This document shows, one piece after another, positions 1 through 5,711 of a DNA stretch of 5,711 nt. The notes below the pieces were generated by a model that saw nothing but the letters and a program-made list of their open reading frames with translations, was not told the origin of the DNA and searched no databases. The DNA is from an uncultured Persicitalea sp. Its GTDB lineage: Bacteria; Bacteroidota; Bacteroidia; Cytophagales; Spirosomataceae. The position numbers and the translations under genes are program-made. Within the stretch, counting starts at the first letter, position 1; the number at the start of each line of letters is the position of its first letter. The stretch spans positions 1-5,711 of the forward strand of contig CATMVR010000368.1 of assembly GCA_950075905.1 (NCBI GenBank), read 5' to 3'.

Positions 1-1253
1 AACGCTGGTACCGCCTCATCCCCATCGCCTTTATCACGTGTAGCCTCGCCTACCTCGACCGCGCCAACTACGGTTTCGGGGCCGCTGGCGGCATGGCCGA
101 AGACCTGGGCATTACGCCGGGCATGTCGTCGCTGCTGGGATCGTTGTTTTTTCTGGGGTACTTCTTTTTTCAGGTACCGGGGGCCATTTACGCGGAGCGG
201 AAGAGTGCTAAAAAACTTATTTTCTGGTCGCTGATTCTGTGGGGCGGCCTGGCCATGGCCACGGGCATGACTGGCAACGTCAGCGCCCTGATCGTCATTC
301 GGTTTTTGCTGGGAGTGGTAGAAAGCGCCGTGATGCCCGCCATGCTGCTGTTTCTGAGTCGGTGGTTTACCAAATCGGAGCGATCCCGGGCTAATACCTT
401 TCTGATTCTGGGCAATCCGGTTACCATTCTCTGGATGTCGGTATTATCGGGCTACCTAATTGATGCCGTGGGCTGGCGGTGGATGTTCATTCTGGAAGGT
501 ATTCCAGCGGTAATATGGGCGTTTTTCTGGTGGCGACTGGTGGAAGATAAACCGGCGGAAGCCACTTGGCTATCCGAAACGGATAAAAGAGCCGTGGAAG
601 AAGCCTTGCAGCTCGAACAGCAGGGCATCAAGCCAGTAAAAAACTACGCGGAAGCTTTTAAATCCCGGATCGTGCTGTGGCTGTGCCTGCAGTACGCGCT
701 GTGGAGCATCGGGGTGTATGGCTTTGTGATGTGGCTGCCCTCCATCCTCAACGCCGCACCCGACATGGACATTGTCAAAACCGGCTGGCTATCGGCGGTG
801 CCCTATCTGCTCGCCATCATCGGCATGCTCGGAGCCTCCTATTTCTCGGATAAAACCCTCAACCGCAAAGCCTTTGTGTGGCCGTTTCTTTTGCTGGGCG
901 CGGTTGCTTTTTATGGCTCCTACCTGCTGGGGGCAAGTAATTTCTGGCTTTCGTTTGCCCTGCTAGTGTTGGCCGGTGGGGCCATGTACGCGCCGTACGG
1001 CCCTTTCTTTGCCATAATTCCTGACCTACTACCCAAAAATGTGGCAGGAGGAGCCATGGCGCTCATCAATAGCTGTGGTGCCCTGGGTTCTTTTGTGGGG
1101 GCCTACCTGGTGGGGTACCTCAATGGCAGTACGGGTGGGTTTGGCGCTTCCTACCTTTTCATGGCGGGGTCGCTGCTTTTGTCGGCGATTATTACCCTTT
1201 TTGCGGTCAGGAAGCCGGGGGACGTGGTTGAGGTTGTTGGCGTACTATTCTAA
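1..1253 (+). CDS. MFS permease, anion:cation symporter (ACS) type; 5' end cut by window
   Basis: Inner-membrane secondary transporter, probably importing an organic anion (sugar acid, dicarboxylate or aromatic acid) with a cation. The frame is open from base 3, so the ATG at 93 is internal: 30 codons before it are coding and include YLDRAN, the TM1-end signature of the ACS family. 416 residues are visible; the family is usually about 420-450, so few are missing. Also visible (numbered from the first in-window codon): a degenerate MFS loop 2-3 motif GAIYAERKSAKKL near 60-72, RWFTKSERSRAN near 120-131, and GWRWMFILEGIPA near 157-169, all typical of the tartrate/phthalate/glucarate permease group. 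A hydrophilic central loop near 180-220 separates two sets of hydrophobic segments, as expected for 12 TM helices. It ends at TAA 1251-1253. An SDR gene follows on the same strand 183 bp later. Family assignment is firm; the substrate is not determinable from sequence. Confidence 0.93.
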   Translation, partial: RWYRLIPIAFITCSLAYLDRANYGFGAAGGMAEDLGITPGMSSLLGSLFFLGYFFFQVPGAIYAERKSAKKLIFWSLILWGGLAMATGMTGNVSALIVIRFLLGVVESAVMPAMLLFLSRWFTKSERSRANTFLILGNPVTILWMSVLSGYLIDAVGWRWMFILEGIPAVIWAFFWWRLVEDKPAEATWLSETDKRAVEEALQLEQQGIKPVKNYAEAFKSRIVLWLCLQYALWSIGVYGFVMWLPSILNAAPDMDIVKTGWLSAVPYLLAIIGMLGASYFSDKTLNRKAFVWPFLLLGAVAFYGSYLLGASNFWLSFALLVLAGGAMYAPYGPFFAIIPDLLPKNVAGGAMALINSCGALGSFVGAYLVGYLNGSTGGFGASYLFMAGSLLLSAIITLFAVRKPGDVVEVVGVLF

Positions 1254-1281
1254 AATTGAAAACCTGATTTCCATTCTCTGA

Positions 1282-1294
1282 CAGACTGAGTCTG
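1282..1294. repeat. 13-bp inverted repeat after the permease gene (possible terminator or operator)
   Basis: CAGACT and AGTCTG flank a single central G, a perfect 6+6 palindrome 28 bases after the permease stop. As RNA it would give a 5-bp stem with a 3-base loop. It is followed by a T-rich but interrupted stretch (1299-1313). It could be a weak intrinsic terminator for the permease or a protein-binding palindrome upstream of the SDR. The short stem and broken T run make a strong terminator unlikely. Confidence 0.35.
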
Positions 1295-1300
1295 ATCATA

Positions 1301-1329
1301 TTTCCTTTAATTTCCAGAGGGTTACTTTG
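1301..1329 (+). promoter_or_regulatory. Weak candidate Bacteroidota-type promoter for the SDR
   Basis: TTACTTTG at 1322-1329 differs by one base from the Bacteroidota -7 consensus TAnnTTTG. TTTC at 1301-1304, 17 bases upstream, is one base off the -33 consensus TTTG. If used, transcription would begin near 1335 and leave a leader of about 100 bases before the SDR start. Both boxes are imperfect and the spacing is at the short end, so the SDR could instead be cotranscribed with the permease. Confidence 0.25.
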
Positions 1330-1336
1330 CAGGAGT

Positions 1337-1408
1337 AGACCAGAAACAACGCAGGGCAGGAATTTGCGCTGTGCTTCATCCTGATTTAGTAGGGATACGG
1401 TCTGGTCT
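1337..1408 (+). repeat. Long-range inverted repeat in the SDR leader
   Basis: AGACCAGA at 1337-1344 is perfectly complementary to TCTGGTCT at 1401-1408, and a further T-G wobble (1336/1409) is possible. Nested inside, CAGGA at 1357-1361 pairs with TCCTG at 1379-1383. The leader RNA could therefore fold into a two-step stem ending 28 bases before the SDR start codon. It resembles no riboswitch that I recognise. Repeats of this length can arise by chance in a 180-bp spacer, so a regulatory role is only a possibility. Confidence 0.3.
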
Positions 1409-1436
1409 GAACGTTTCACTCAAAAAAACTGACAGT

Positions 1437-2204
1437 ATGGAAAAGGATTTCAAAGGAAAAGTAGCGCTCGTCACGGGAGGGAGTTTTGGTATCGGTAGAG
1501 CCACAGCGGTGGCCTTTGCGGCGCGCGGAGCAAATGTGGTAGTGGCCGACTGGATCGAAGATGAGGATGAACATACCCTGAAACAAATAAAGGAGGCTAA
1601 TCCGGCGGTGGAGGCCATTTTTGTGAAATGCGATGTTTCTGACGGTAAGCAGGTTGAAAATATGATTGATCAGACAATTCTAAAATTTGGTCGGCTGGAT
1701 TTTGCCTTTAACAACGCTGGTATTGAGGGAACCCAGGCCATGACGCAGGACTGCACCGAAGAAAACTGGGACAAAACGATAGGAATAAACCTGAAAGGGG
1801 TTTTTCTCTGCATGAAATATCAGCTACCTCACCTGTTGAAAAGCGGGAGTGGCTCCATCGTGAATTGTGCCTCAGTGGCCGGGTTAATTGGTTTTCCGGG
1901 TCTTCCTGCCTACGTAGCCAGTAAACATGCCGTGGTAGGTCTGACTAAATCGGTGGCTCTGGAAACTGCCAAACAAGGTGTCAGGATCAATGCCGTTTGT
2001 CCGGGAGTAATCCATACCGATATGATAGACCGCGTAACGGGCAAAGATAAAGAAGTGGAAAAACAGTACATCAGCATGGAGCCTGTGGGCCGGATGGGCC
2101 AGCCCTACGAAGTAGCGGATGCCGTTACCTTTCTGTGCTCCGACGCAGCCACATTCATAACCGGCCACGCCATGCCCGTTGACGGCGGCTGGGTTGCCAG
2201 CTAG
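1437..2204 (+). CDS. Classical SDR family NAD(P)-dependent oxidoreductase
   Basis: Cytosolic dehydrogenase/reductase interconverting an alcohol and a ketone on an unknown small molecule. 255 residues, the standard length for a classical SDR, with every hallmark: cofactor loop TGGSFGIG at 13-20, acidic D38 after the second strand (favours NAD over NADP), D66 contacting adenine, NNAG at 92-95, and the catalytic tetrad N118, S146, Y159, K163 (Y-V-A-S-K). PG at 189-190 and the C-terminal ITGHAMPVDGG complete the fold. The start is the ATG at 1437, which puts MEKDFKGKVALVTGG at the usual distance from the nucleotide loop. An in-frame GTG at 1371 would add 22 atypical residues and is rejected. No Shine-Dalgarno is seen; an A-rich stretch precedes the ATG. 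It lies downstream of the permease on the same strand and may serve the same catabolic step. Fold and chemistry are certain; the substrate is unknown. Confidence 0.95.
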   Translation: MEKDFKGKVALVTGGSFGIGRATAVAFAARGANVVVADWIEDEDEHTLKQIKEANPAVEAIFVKCDVSDGKQVENMIDQTILKFGRLDFAFNNAGIEGTQAMTQDCTEENWDKTIGINLKGVFLCMKYQLPHLLKSGSGSIVNCASVAGLIGFPGLPAYVASKHAVVGLTKSVALETAKQGVRINAVCPGVIHTDMIDRVTGKDKEVEKQYISMEPVGRMGQPYEVADAVTFLCSDAATFITGHAMPVDGGWVAS

Positions 2205-2214
2205 GGGTATCCTT

Positions 2215-2227
2215 AAAAATTATTTTT
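2215..2227. terminator. A/T-only inverted repeat between convergent genes, possible weak bidirectional terminator
   Basis: AAAAAT and ATTTTT flank one T, all within the 29-bp gap between the SDR stop and the stop of the opposing kinase-fusion gene. Each strand reads into a five-T run, the tail expected of an intrinsic terminator, but no GC-rich stem precedes it in either direction. It is the only terminator-like sequence in the gap, so termination here is plausible but unproven. Confidence 0.3.
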
Positions 2228-2233
2228 CGAGAA

Positions 2234-3829
2234 TCAATTCGTTATAGAACGTGCCTGATTTCGAATCCAGGGGAGTACCTGATCTCTGACCAGTACCTCC
2301 ACGGGTGTATCCGTAACTACCGTAAGTACCACCGGTGCTATCCCGGCCGGATCGAAATCAGGCTCAAAAGCTCCGGTATGGTAGTCCGAAAGCCGCATGT
2401 CGGACACGGAGGGCTCGGTGTCCCGGTTTTTTAGCCGTTGGATCACTACATCGGCAGGGGCCGTGGTATGGATGGTAAGTAAGCGGTATTCGTTTGATGT
2501 ACAATAGTCTGCCAGCCGGGCAAATTGTGCTTCGTGTCGGTAGGTCGCATCCAGTACCACCGCACCCTTTTTCTGTATTTCCTGCCGGGCGTGCGTCAGC
2601 ATGGATTCGTATACCCGTTCCGTTCGCTCCTGGGAATAAAGCTTAGTTCGTTCGCTGTCATGGAGACGGGTGTAGGGATCAAGCCGGGCCTGCTGTTTCC
2701 TGACTAGATCCGAATTGAGGTGCGTCAGGTTGAAGCAGGCCGCCAGCTCTTTCGCCAGGGTAGATTTCCCACTTGCCACACCGCCCATGCAAAGCAAAAT
2801 AGTAGGCTTAGAACCCAGCTGTGCATAGCGCAGGGCCAGCTGATAGTAGCTCAGTGCTTTTTGCCGACTTTCCTCCCGGATGCTCGGAGGTACCTCGTTT
2901 TCGGCGGATTTTAGGCCGTTTACTTTTCCTCTCACGCAGGCCCGATACGTTTTGTAAAAAGTCAGGAGGGTACTCACATCTTCGGTTTCCAGGGCGGAAA
3001 GCCAGGTTTTTTCTAGATGGAGCGCCAGGTCGTAGCGGTGGCGGTAATCCAGATCCATCAACAGAAAAGCGATGTCATTCAGCCAATCCAGGGTACGGAG
3101 TTTTTCGTCAAATTCCAGACAATCGTACATGTTCACTTCCTGCCCGGTGATGTGTATATGCTCGCTGCGAAGATCACCATGCCCTTCCACGATGCGCCCC
3201 TGCTGTACCCGCCGCTCCAACAATTCGGCATTATCATCCAGAAAACCGAACAGGTACTCCTTCAAAATTTTCTCCGACCATTCGGGCAATCCGTAGGTAG
3301 GCATCAATTCAAATCCGTGGGTAATTTCTTCCAGGGTGTGCCGGATATTCTCGCTGTTTCCGTAGGGATTCTTTCCGGCGTTTGCGAGTAATTCATTGTA
3401 AAACCGAAGTAGTTTTTGCGCCACCCGATCCAGAACTTCCGGCTGAAAATCAGGCTCTTTTATACGATTGATCAGCATGCCCTCTTCCGAAAGCCGGTGC
3501 ATTTTTACTATATACTCCACAATAGATCCACTATCTTCAAACTGAATCTGCCCGTTTTTAACATAGAGCGGAATCAACCCTACATAAATGGAGGGACTCA
3601 ATCGCCGGTTGAGTCGGATTTCTTCCTCACAGTAGTACCTGCGTTTTTCCAGGGTGGAAAAATCCAGAAAATCGAACTGTACCGGCTTTTTCAGTTTATA
3701 CACATACCGATCCGTAATGGCCACCACCGAAATATGGGTCTGCACTACCTGTACCCCATCAGTTGGCTCCGGAAAGGAGGCTGGATCGGATAAAAAATCA
3801 ATGTAGTCAGTAAGGTCCGGGTCAGTCAT
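2234..3829 (-). CDS. Bifunctional aminoglycoside phosphotransferase-like / P-loop kinase fusion protein
   Basis: 531-residue cytosolic two-domain protein of the type annotated as aminoglycoside phosphotransferase/ATP-binding protein (COG2187-like plus COG0645-like); its physiological substrate is unknown. Residues about 25-300 form a protein-kinase-like APH domain: VYKLKKPV at 43-50 supplies the probable ATP-binding lysine, HGDLRSEH at 217-224 is the catalytic loop with D219 as base, and YDCLEF at 235-240 carries the probable metal-binding D236. Residues about 342-525 form a P-loop kinase domain: Walker A GGVASGKS at 349-356, NSDLVRK at 372-378, VVLDATY at 424-430 as a Walker-B-like strand, and an arginine-rich lid around R465-R479. 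The usual Asn of the APH HGDxxxxN motif is replaced by His224, a variant I recall as typical of this family. Start ATG is at 3827-3829 (complement) with no Shine-Dalgarno; TGA stop at 2234-2236. It converges with the SDR and diverges from the molybdoenzyme. Resistance to aminoglycosides should not be inferred. Confidence 0.9.
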   Translation of the reverse strand: MTDPDLTDYIDFLSDPASFPEPTDGVQVVQTHISVVAITDRYVYKLKKPVQFDFLDFSTLEKRRYYCEEEIRLNRRLSPSIYVGLIPLYVKNGQIQFEDSGSIVEYIVKMHRLSEEGMLINRIKEPDFQPEVLDRVAQKLLRFYNELLANAGKNPYGNSENIRHTLEEITHGFELMPTYGLPEWSEKILKEYLFGFLDDNAELLERRVQQGRIVEGHGDLRSEHIHITGQEVNMYDCLEFDEKLRTLDWLNDIAFLLMDLDYRHRYDLALHLEKTWLSALETEDVSTLLTFYKTYRACVRGKVNGLKSAENEVPPSIREESRQKALSYYQLALRYAQLGSKPTILLCMGGVASGKSTLAKELAACFNLTHLNSDLVRKQQARLDPYTRLHDSERTKLYSQERTERVYESMLTHARQEIQKKGAVVLDATYRHEAQFARLADYCTSNEYRLLTIHTTAPADVVIQRLKNRDTEPSVSDMRLSDYHTGAFEPDFDPAGIAPVVLTVVTDTPVEVLVRDQVLPWIRNQARSITN

Positions 3830-3998
3830 GTGGCAATAGTTTTAGGGGAGGGCAGGCCCGGGGTAGTTTCCCAAAAGGTCAAGTTGATCTGCTACCTATC
3901 GTGTCTGCTTTGACAATTTCTTCAAAAAACTTTACATAGAAAAAAGTTCAGCGGCAATAACTACCAGCCGTACGCCGTCTGGTCATTCGTTTTAAGTA

Positions 3999-4029
3999 TT
4001 TGATAGTTAAAATAGTAGAGCTAATTTTG
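3999..4029 (+). promoter_or_regulatory. Bacteroidota housekeeping promoter for the molybdopterin oxidoreductase
   Basis: TTTG at 3999-4002 and TAATTTTG at 4022-4029 are separated by exactly 19 bases. Both match the Bacteroidota primary-sigma consensus (TTTG at -33, TAnnTTTG at -7) without mismatch. Predicted transcription start is about 4034-4037, giving a leader of roughly 55 bases before the ATG at 4092. The surrounding 262-bp divergent spacer (3830-4091) is AT-rich in its right two-thirds. On the opposite strand I found no equivalent exact -7 box for the kinase-fusion gene. Confidence 0.7.
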
Positions 4030-4091
4030 GATTATCCAATTCAATAAACTAATTCTGTACCAGTATAAGCCGCCTAAACCTTATTCCCAAT

Positions 4092-5711
4092 ATGGAACCC
4101 TCCGAACCAACCCACCACCTCAGTCGCCGAAAATTCATCAATCTGAGCGTGCAGGGAACGGCCGCGCTTGGCGTGACGGTACCCCTCATCACGGCCCTTG
4201 GATGCGAGGAGGCTATGGCAAAAACCGTGCACGGTGCCTGCTACCACGATTGCCCGGATACGTGCAGCTGGAAGGTGACCGTTGAGAAAGGCAAGGTAAC
4301 CAGGTTTGAGGCAAGTACCGACAATCCCTATACCGCCGGGAAATTGTGCAATAAAATGGATGATTTTCCGAATAACGTTACCTACCATCCCGAACGCATC
4401 CTGCACCCATTGAAAAGGATAGGGCCGAAAGGGAAAGGTGATTTTGAGCCGATTAGTTGGGAACAGGCTCTGAAAGAGGTAGCCGAAAAACTAAAAACGG
4501 TAATCAAAGAAAAGGGGGCGCAGGCAGTATTACCCTATAACTACGCCGGTACGCAGGGGAAAATTCAGGGCAATGCAATTAGTAATCGCTTCTTTGCCCG
4601 CCTTGGAGCTACCATTCTGGAAAGAACCATTTGCGGTGCAACCGCCGCGGAGGGCGTGCTGGCCGCCAATGGCAAGACCACCGGTGTGTTGCCTGAGGAT
4701 ATAGTCCATAGTCGCTATATTATTTGCTGGGGTACCAATACGGTGTATACCAATCAGCACCTGTGGCCGCTGATCGAGTCGGCCCGGCAAAAAGGTGCCA
4801 AGCTTGTGGTCATAGATCCGTTTCAGTCAGAAACTGCCCGGCGGGCCGATTGGCACGTGCAGCCTATGCCCGGCACCGATACCGCCCTGGCGTTGTCCAT
4901 GATGCACGTCATTCTTTCCGAAAATCTGCACGATCGGGCGTATGTGGAGCAGCATACGCTGGGGGTTGACGAGTTGCGAAACCATGTGGTTCAGTATAGC
5001 CCGGAAAAAGTAGCCAATGTCACGGGACTGGAACCGGACCTGATTAAAAAATTAGCCAGAGAATACGCGGCGGGTTCCCCTTCGCTGATCCGGGTCCTGA
5101 TCGGGCTCGAACATCAGGCTAATGGCGGAAGCGGTTTCCGGGCCATTGCCATGCTGCCGGCCCTGACGGGGGCCTGGAAGCAGTTTGGCGGGGGGCTGAT
5201 GCACTATACCTACGAGCTGTTTGGCGAGGCTCTCAACTGGGAACGCCTTAACTTTTATCAGACAATTCCCCGCGAAAATGCCCGTACCGTTAGTATGATC
5301 CAGATTGGGCGGGTACTCACCGATCCGGACATGCAGCCGGGTATTCATGCCATGGTCGTGTACAATACCAATCCGGCCGTCATTGCTCCCAATCAGAATC
5401 TGGTGATCAAGGGGTTGGAACGCGAGGATCTGCTGACGGTGGTTCTGGAACATTTCATGACCGATACAGCGCGGTACGCAGACTATATTTTTCCGGCTAC
5501 CACCCAGCTGGAACACTGGGATATCCAGGATTCGTGGGGACAAACCTACCTGACCCTCAACGAGCCCGCCATTGAACCGGTTGGGCTGGCCCGGTCCAAT
5601 TCAGAGATTTTTAGGTTGCTGGCCAAAGAAATGGGGTATACAGAAGACTACCTGTACGAATCTGACGAGGATATTATCCGAAAAACGCTGGATACTTCCC
5701 ACGTGTACCTC
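4092..5711 (+). CDS. Tat-exported molybdopterin-dependent oxidoreductase (DMSO reductase superfamily); 3' end cut by window
   Basis: Catalytic subunit using a bis-molybdopterin guanine dinucleotide cofactor and an Fe-S cluster for a redox reaction on an unknown substrate. 540 codons are open to the last base; relatives run about 680-760 residues, so the C-terminal cofactor-binding domain is mostly outside. Residues 11-16, SRRKFI, are a twin-arginine motif followed by a hydrophobic stretch to about 37, indicating folded export to the periplasm. C38 (ALGC, then EE) gives a weak lipobox. The Fe-S motif is C50-x3-C54-x3-C58-x27-C86 (CYHDCPDTC). C181 in RTICGATAAEG is the likely Mo ligand by position. 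Later family blocks include VVIDPFQSETARRADWH (239-255), PGTDTALAL (260-268), LPALTGAW (355-362), NTNPAVIAPNQN (425-436) and TARYADYIFPATTQLEHW (459-476). The start is the first in-frame ATG after a stop at 4050-4052; no Shine-Dalgarno. Partner subunits, if any, would lie downstream. Superfamily is certain, substrate not. Confidence 0.93.
   Translation, partial: MEPSEPTHHLSRRKFINLSVQGTAALGVTVPLITALGCEEAMAKTVHGACYHDCPDTCSWKVTVEKGKVTRFEASTDNPYTAGKLCNKMDDFPNNVTYHPERILHPLKRIGPKGKGDFEPISWEQALKEVAEKLKTVIKEKGAQAVLPYNYAGTQGKIQGNAISNRFFARLGATILERTICGATAAEGVLAANGKTTGVLPEDIVHSRYIICWGTNTVYTNQHLWPLIESARQKGAKLVVIDPFQSETARRADWHVQPMPGTDTALALSMMHVILSENLHDRAYVEQHTLGVDELRNHVVQYSPEKVANVTGLEPDLIKKLAREYAAGSPSLIRVLIGLEHQANGGSGFRAIAMLPALTGAWKQFGGGLMHYTYELFGEALNWERLNFYQTIPRENARTVSMIQIGRVLTDPDMQPGIHAMVVYNTNPAVIAPNQNLVIKGLEREDLLTVVLEHFMTDTARYADYIFPATTQLEHWDIQDSWGQTYLTLNEPAIEPVGLARSNSEIFRLLAKEMGYTEDYLYESDEDIIRKTLDTSHVYL

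Noticed and set aside
93..95. ATG that could be taken as the permease start
   Set aside because: The frame is open upstream to base 3 and encodes the conserved YLDRAN end of TM1, so this Met is internal.
1371..1436. In-frame upstream GTG start that would extend the SDR by 22 residues
   Set aside because: The added residues match nothing expected of an SDR N-terminus, and the ATG at 1437 gives the standard distance to the TGGSFGIG loop.
2525..3793. Several + strand open frames of 60-125 codons opposite the kinase-fusion gene
   Set aside because: The - strand frame carries the Walker A and HGD motifs; the + strand translations are low-information shadows.
3910..3938. TTGACA, 17 bases, TACATA resembling a proteobacterial sigma-70 promoter on the + strand
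   Set aside because: The -10 box is poor, the genome appears to use the Bacteroidota consensus, and an exact promoter of that type lies closer to the gene at 3999-4029.
3830..4091. Search for a - strand Bacteroidota promoter for the kinase-fusion gene
   Set aside because: No CAAAnnTA (the complement of TAnnTTTG) occurs here. The nearest CAAA sites at 3872 and 3923 lack the TA, so no promoter is called.
4074..4406. Open - strand frame overlapping the molybdoenzyme start (and a similar one at 5052-5543)
   Set aside because: Both lie antisense to a gene with unmistakable conserved motifs, and their translations show no recognisable domain.
7..4736. GGTACC occurs six times (near 7, 173, 1114, 2888, 4179 and 4731), more than chance for a 6-mer
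   Set aside because: Most copies lie in coding sequence where GGT/TAC/ACC-type codons are frequent; spacing is irregular with no shared flanks, so no functional site is inferred.

Overview
The window looks like chromosomal DNA from a Bacteroidota bacterium, probably of the Cytophagales (Spirosoma/Dyadobacter-like). This is inferred from three things. No start codon has a Shine-Dalgarno sequence. One intergenic region carries an exact match to the Bacteroidota housekeeping promoter (TTTG, 19 bases, TAnnTTTG). The genes are of intermediate GC content while the spacers are AT-richer. No species can be named from the sequence alone.

Layout: four protein genes fill nearly all of the window. (1) 1-1253, + strand: an MFS permease of the anion:cation symporter (ACS) type, with its first residues cut off by the window edge. 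(2) 1437-2204, + strand: a complete 255-residue classical short-chain dehydrogenase/reductase, preceded by a 183-bp spacer with inverted repeats. (3) 2234-3829, - strand, convergent with the SDR: a complete 531-residue two-domain protein, with an aminoglycoside-phosphotransferase-like kinase domain fused to a P-loop kinase domain. (4) 4092 to the window end, + strand, divergent from gene 3: the first 540 residues of a Tat-exported molybdopterin oxidoreductase with an N-terminal Fe-S cluster motif. Its reading frame is open to the last base.

Functional links: the permease and SDR share a strand and could act together on an organic or sugar acid (import, then NAD-dependent oxidation), but nothing here fixes the substrate. 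The spacer between them may separate two transcription units. The kinase fusion and the molybdoenzyme share a 262-bp divergent promoter region but have no evident biochemical link. I see no mobile element, CRISPR array, tRNA, rRNA or phage gene. The window reads as ordinary metabolic chromosome. The most useful points are the near-ideal promoter at 3999-4029, the export signal on a molybdoenzyme of an uncharacterised subfamily, and the unstudied kinase-kinase fusion.
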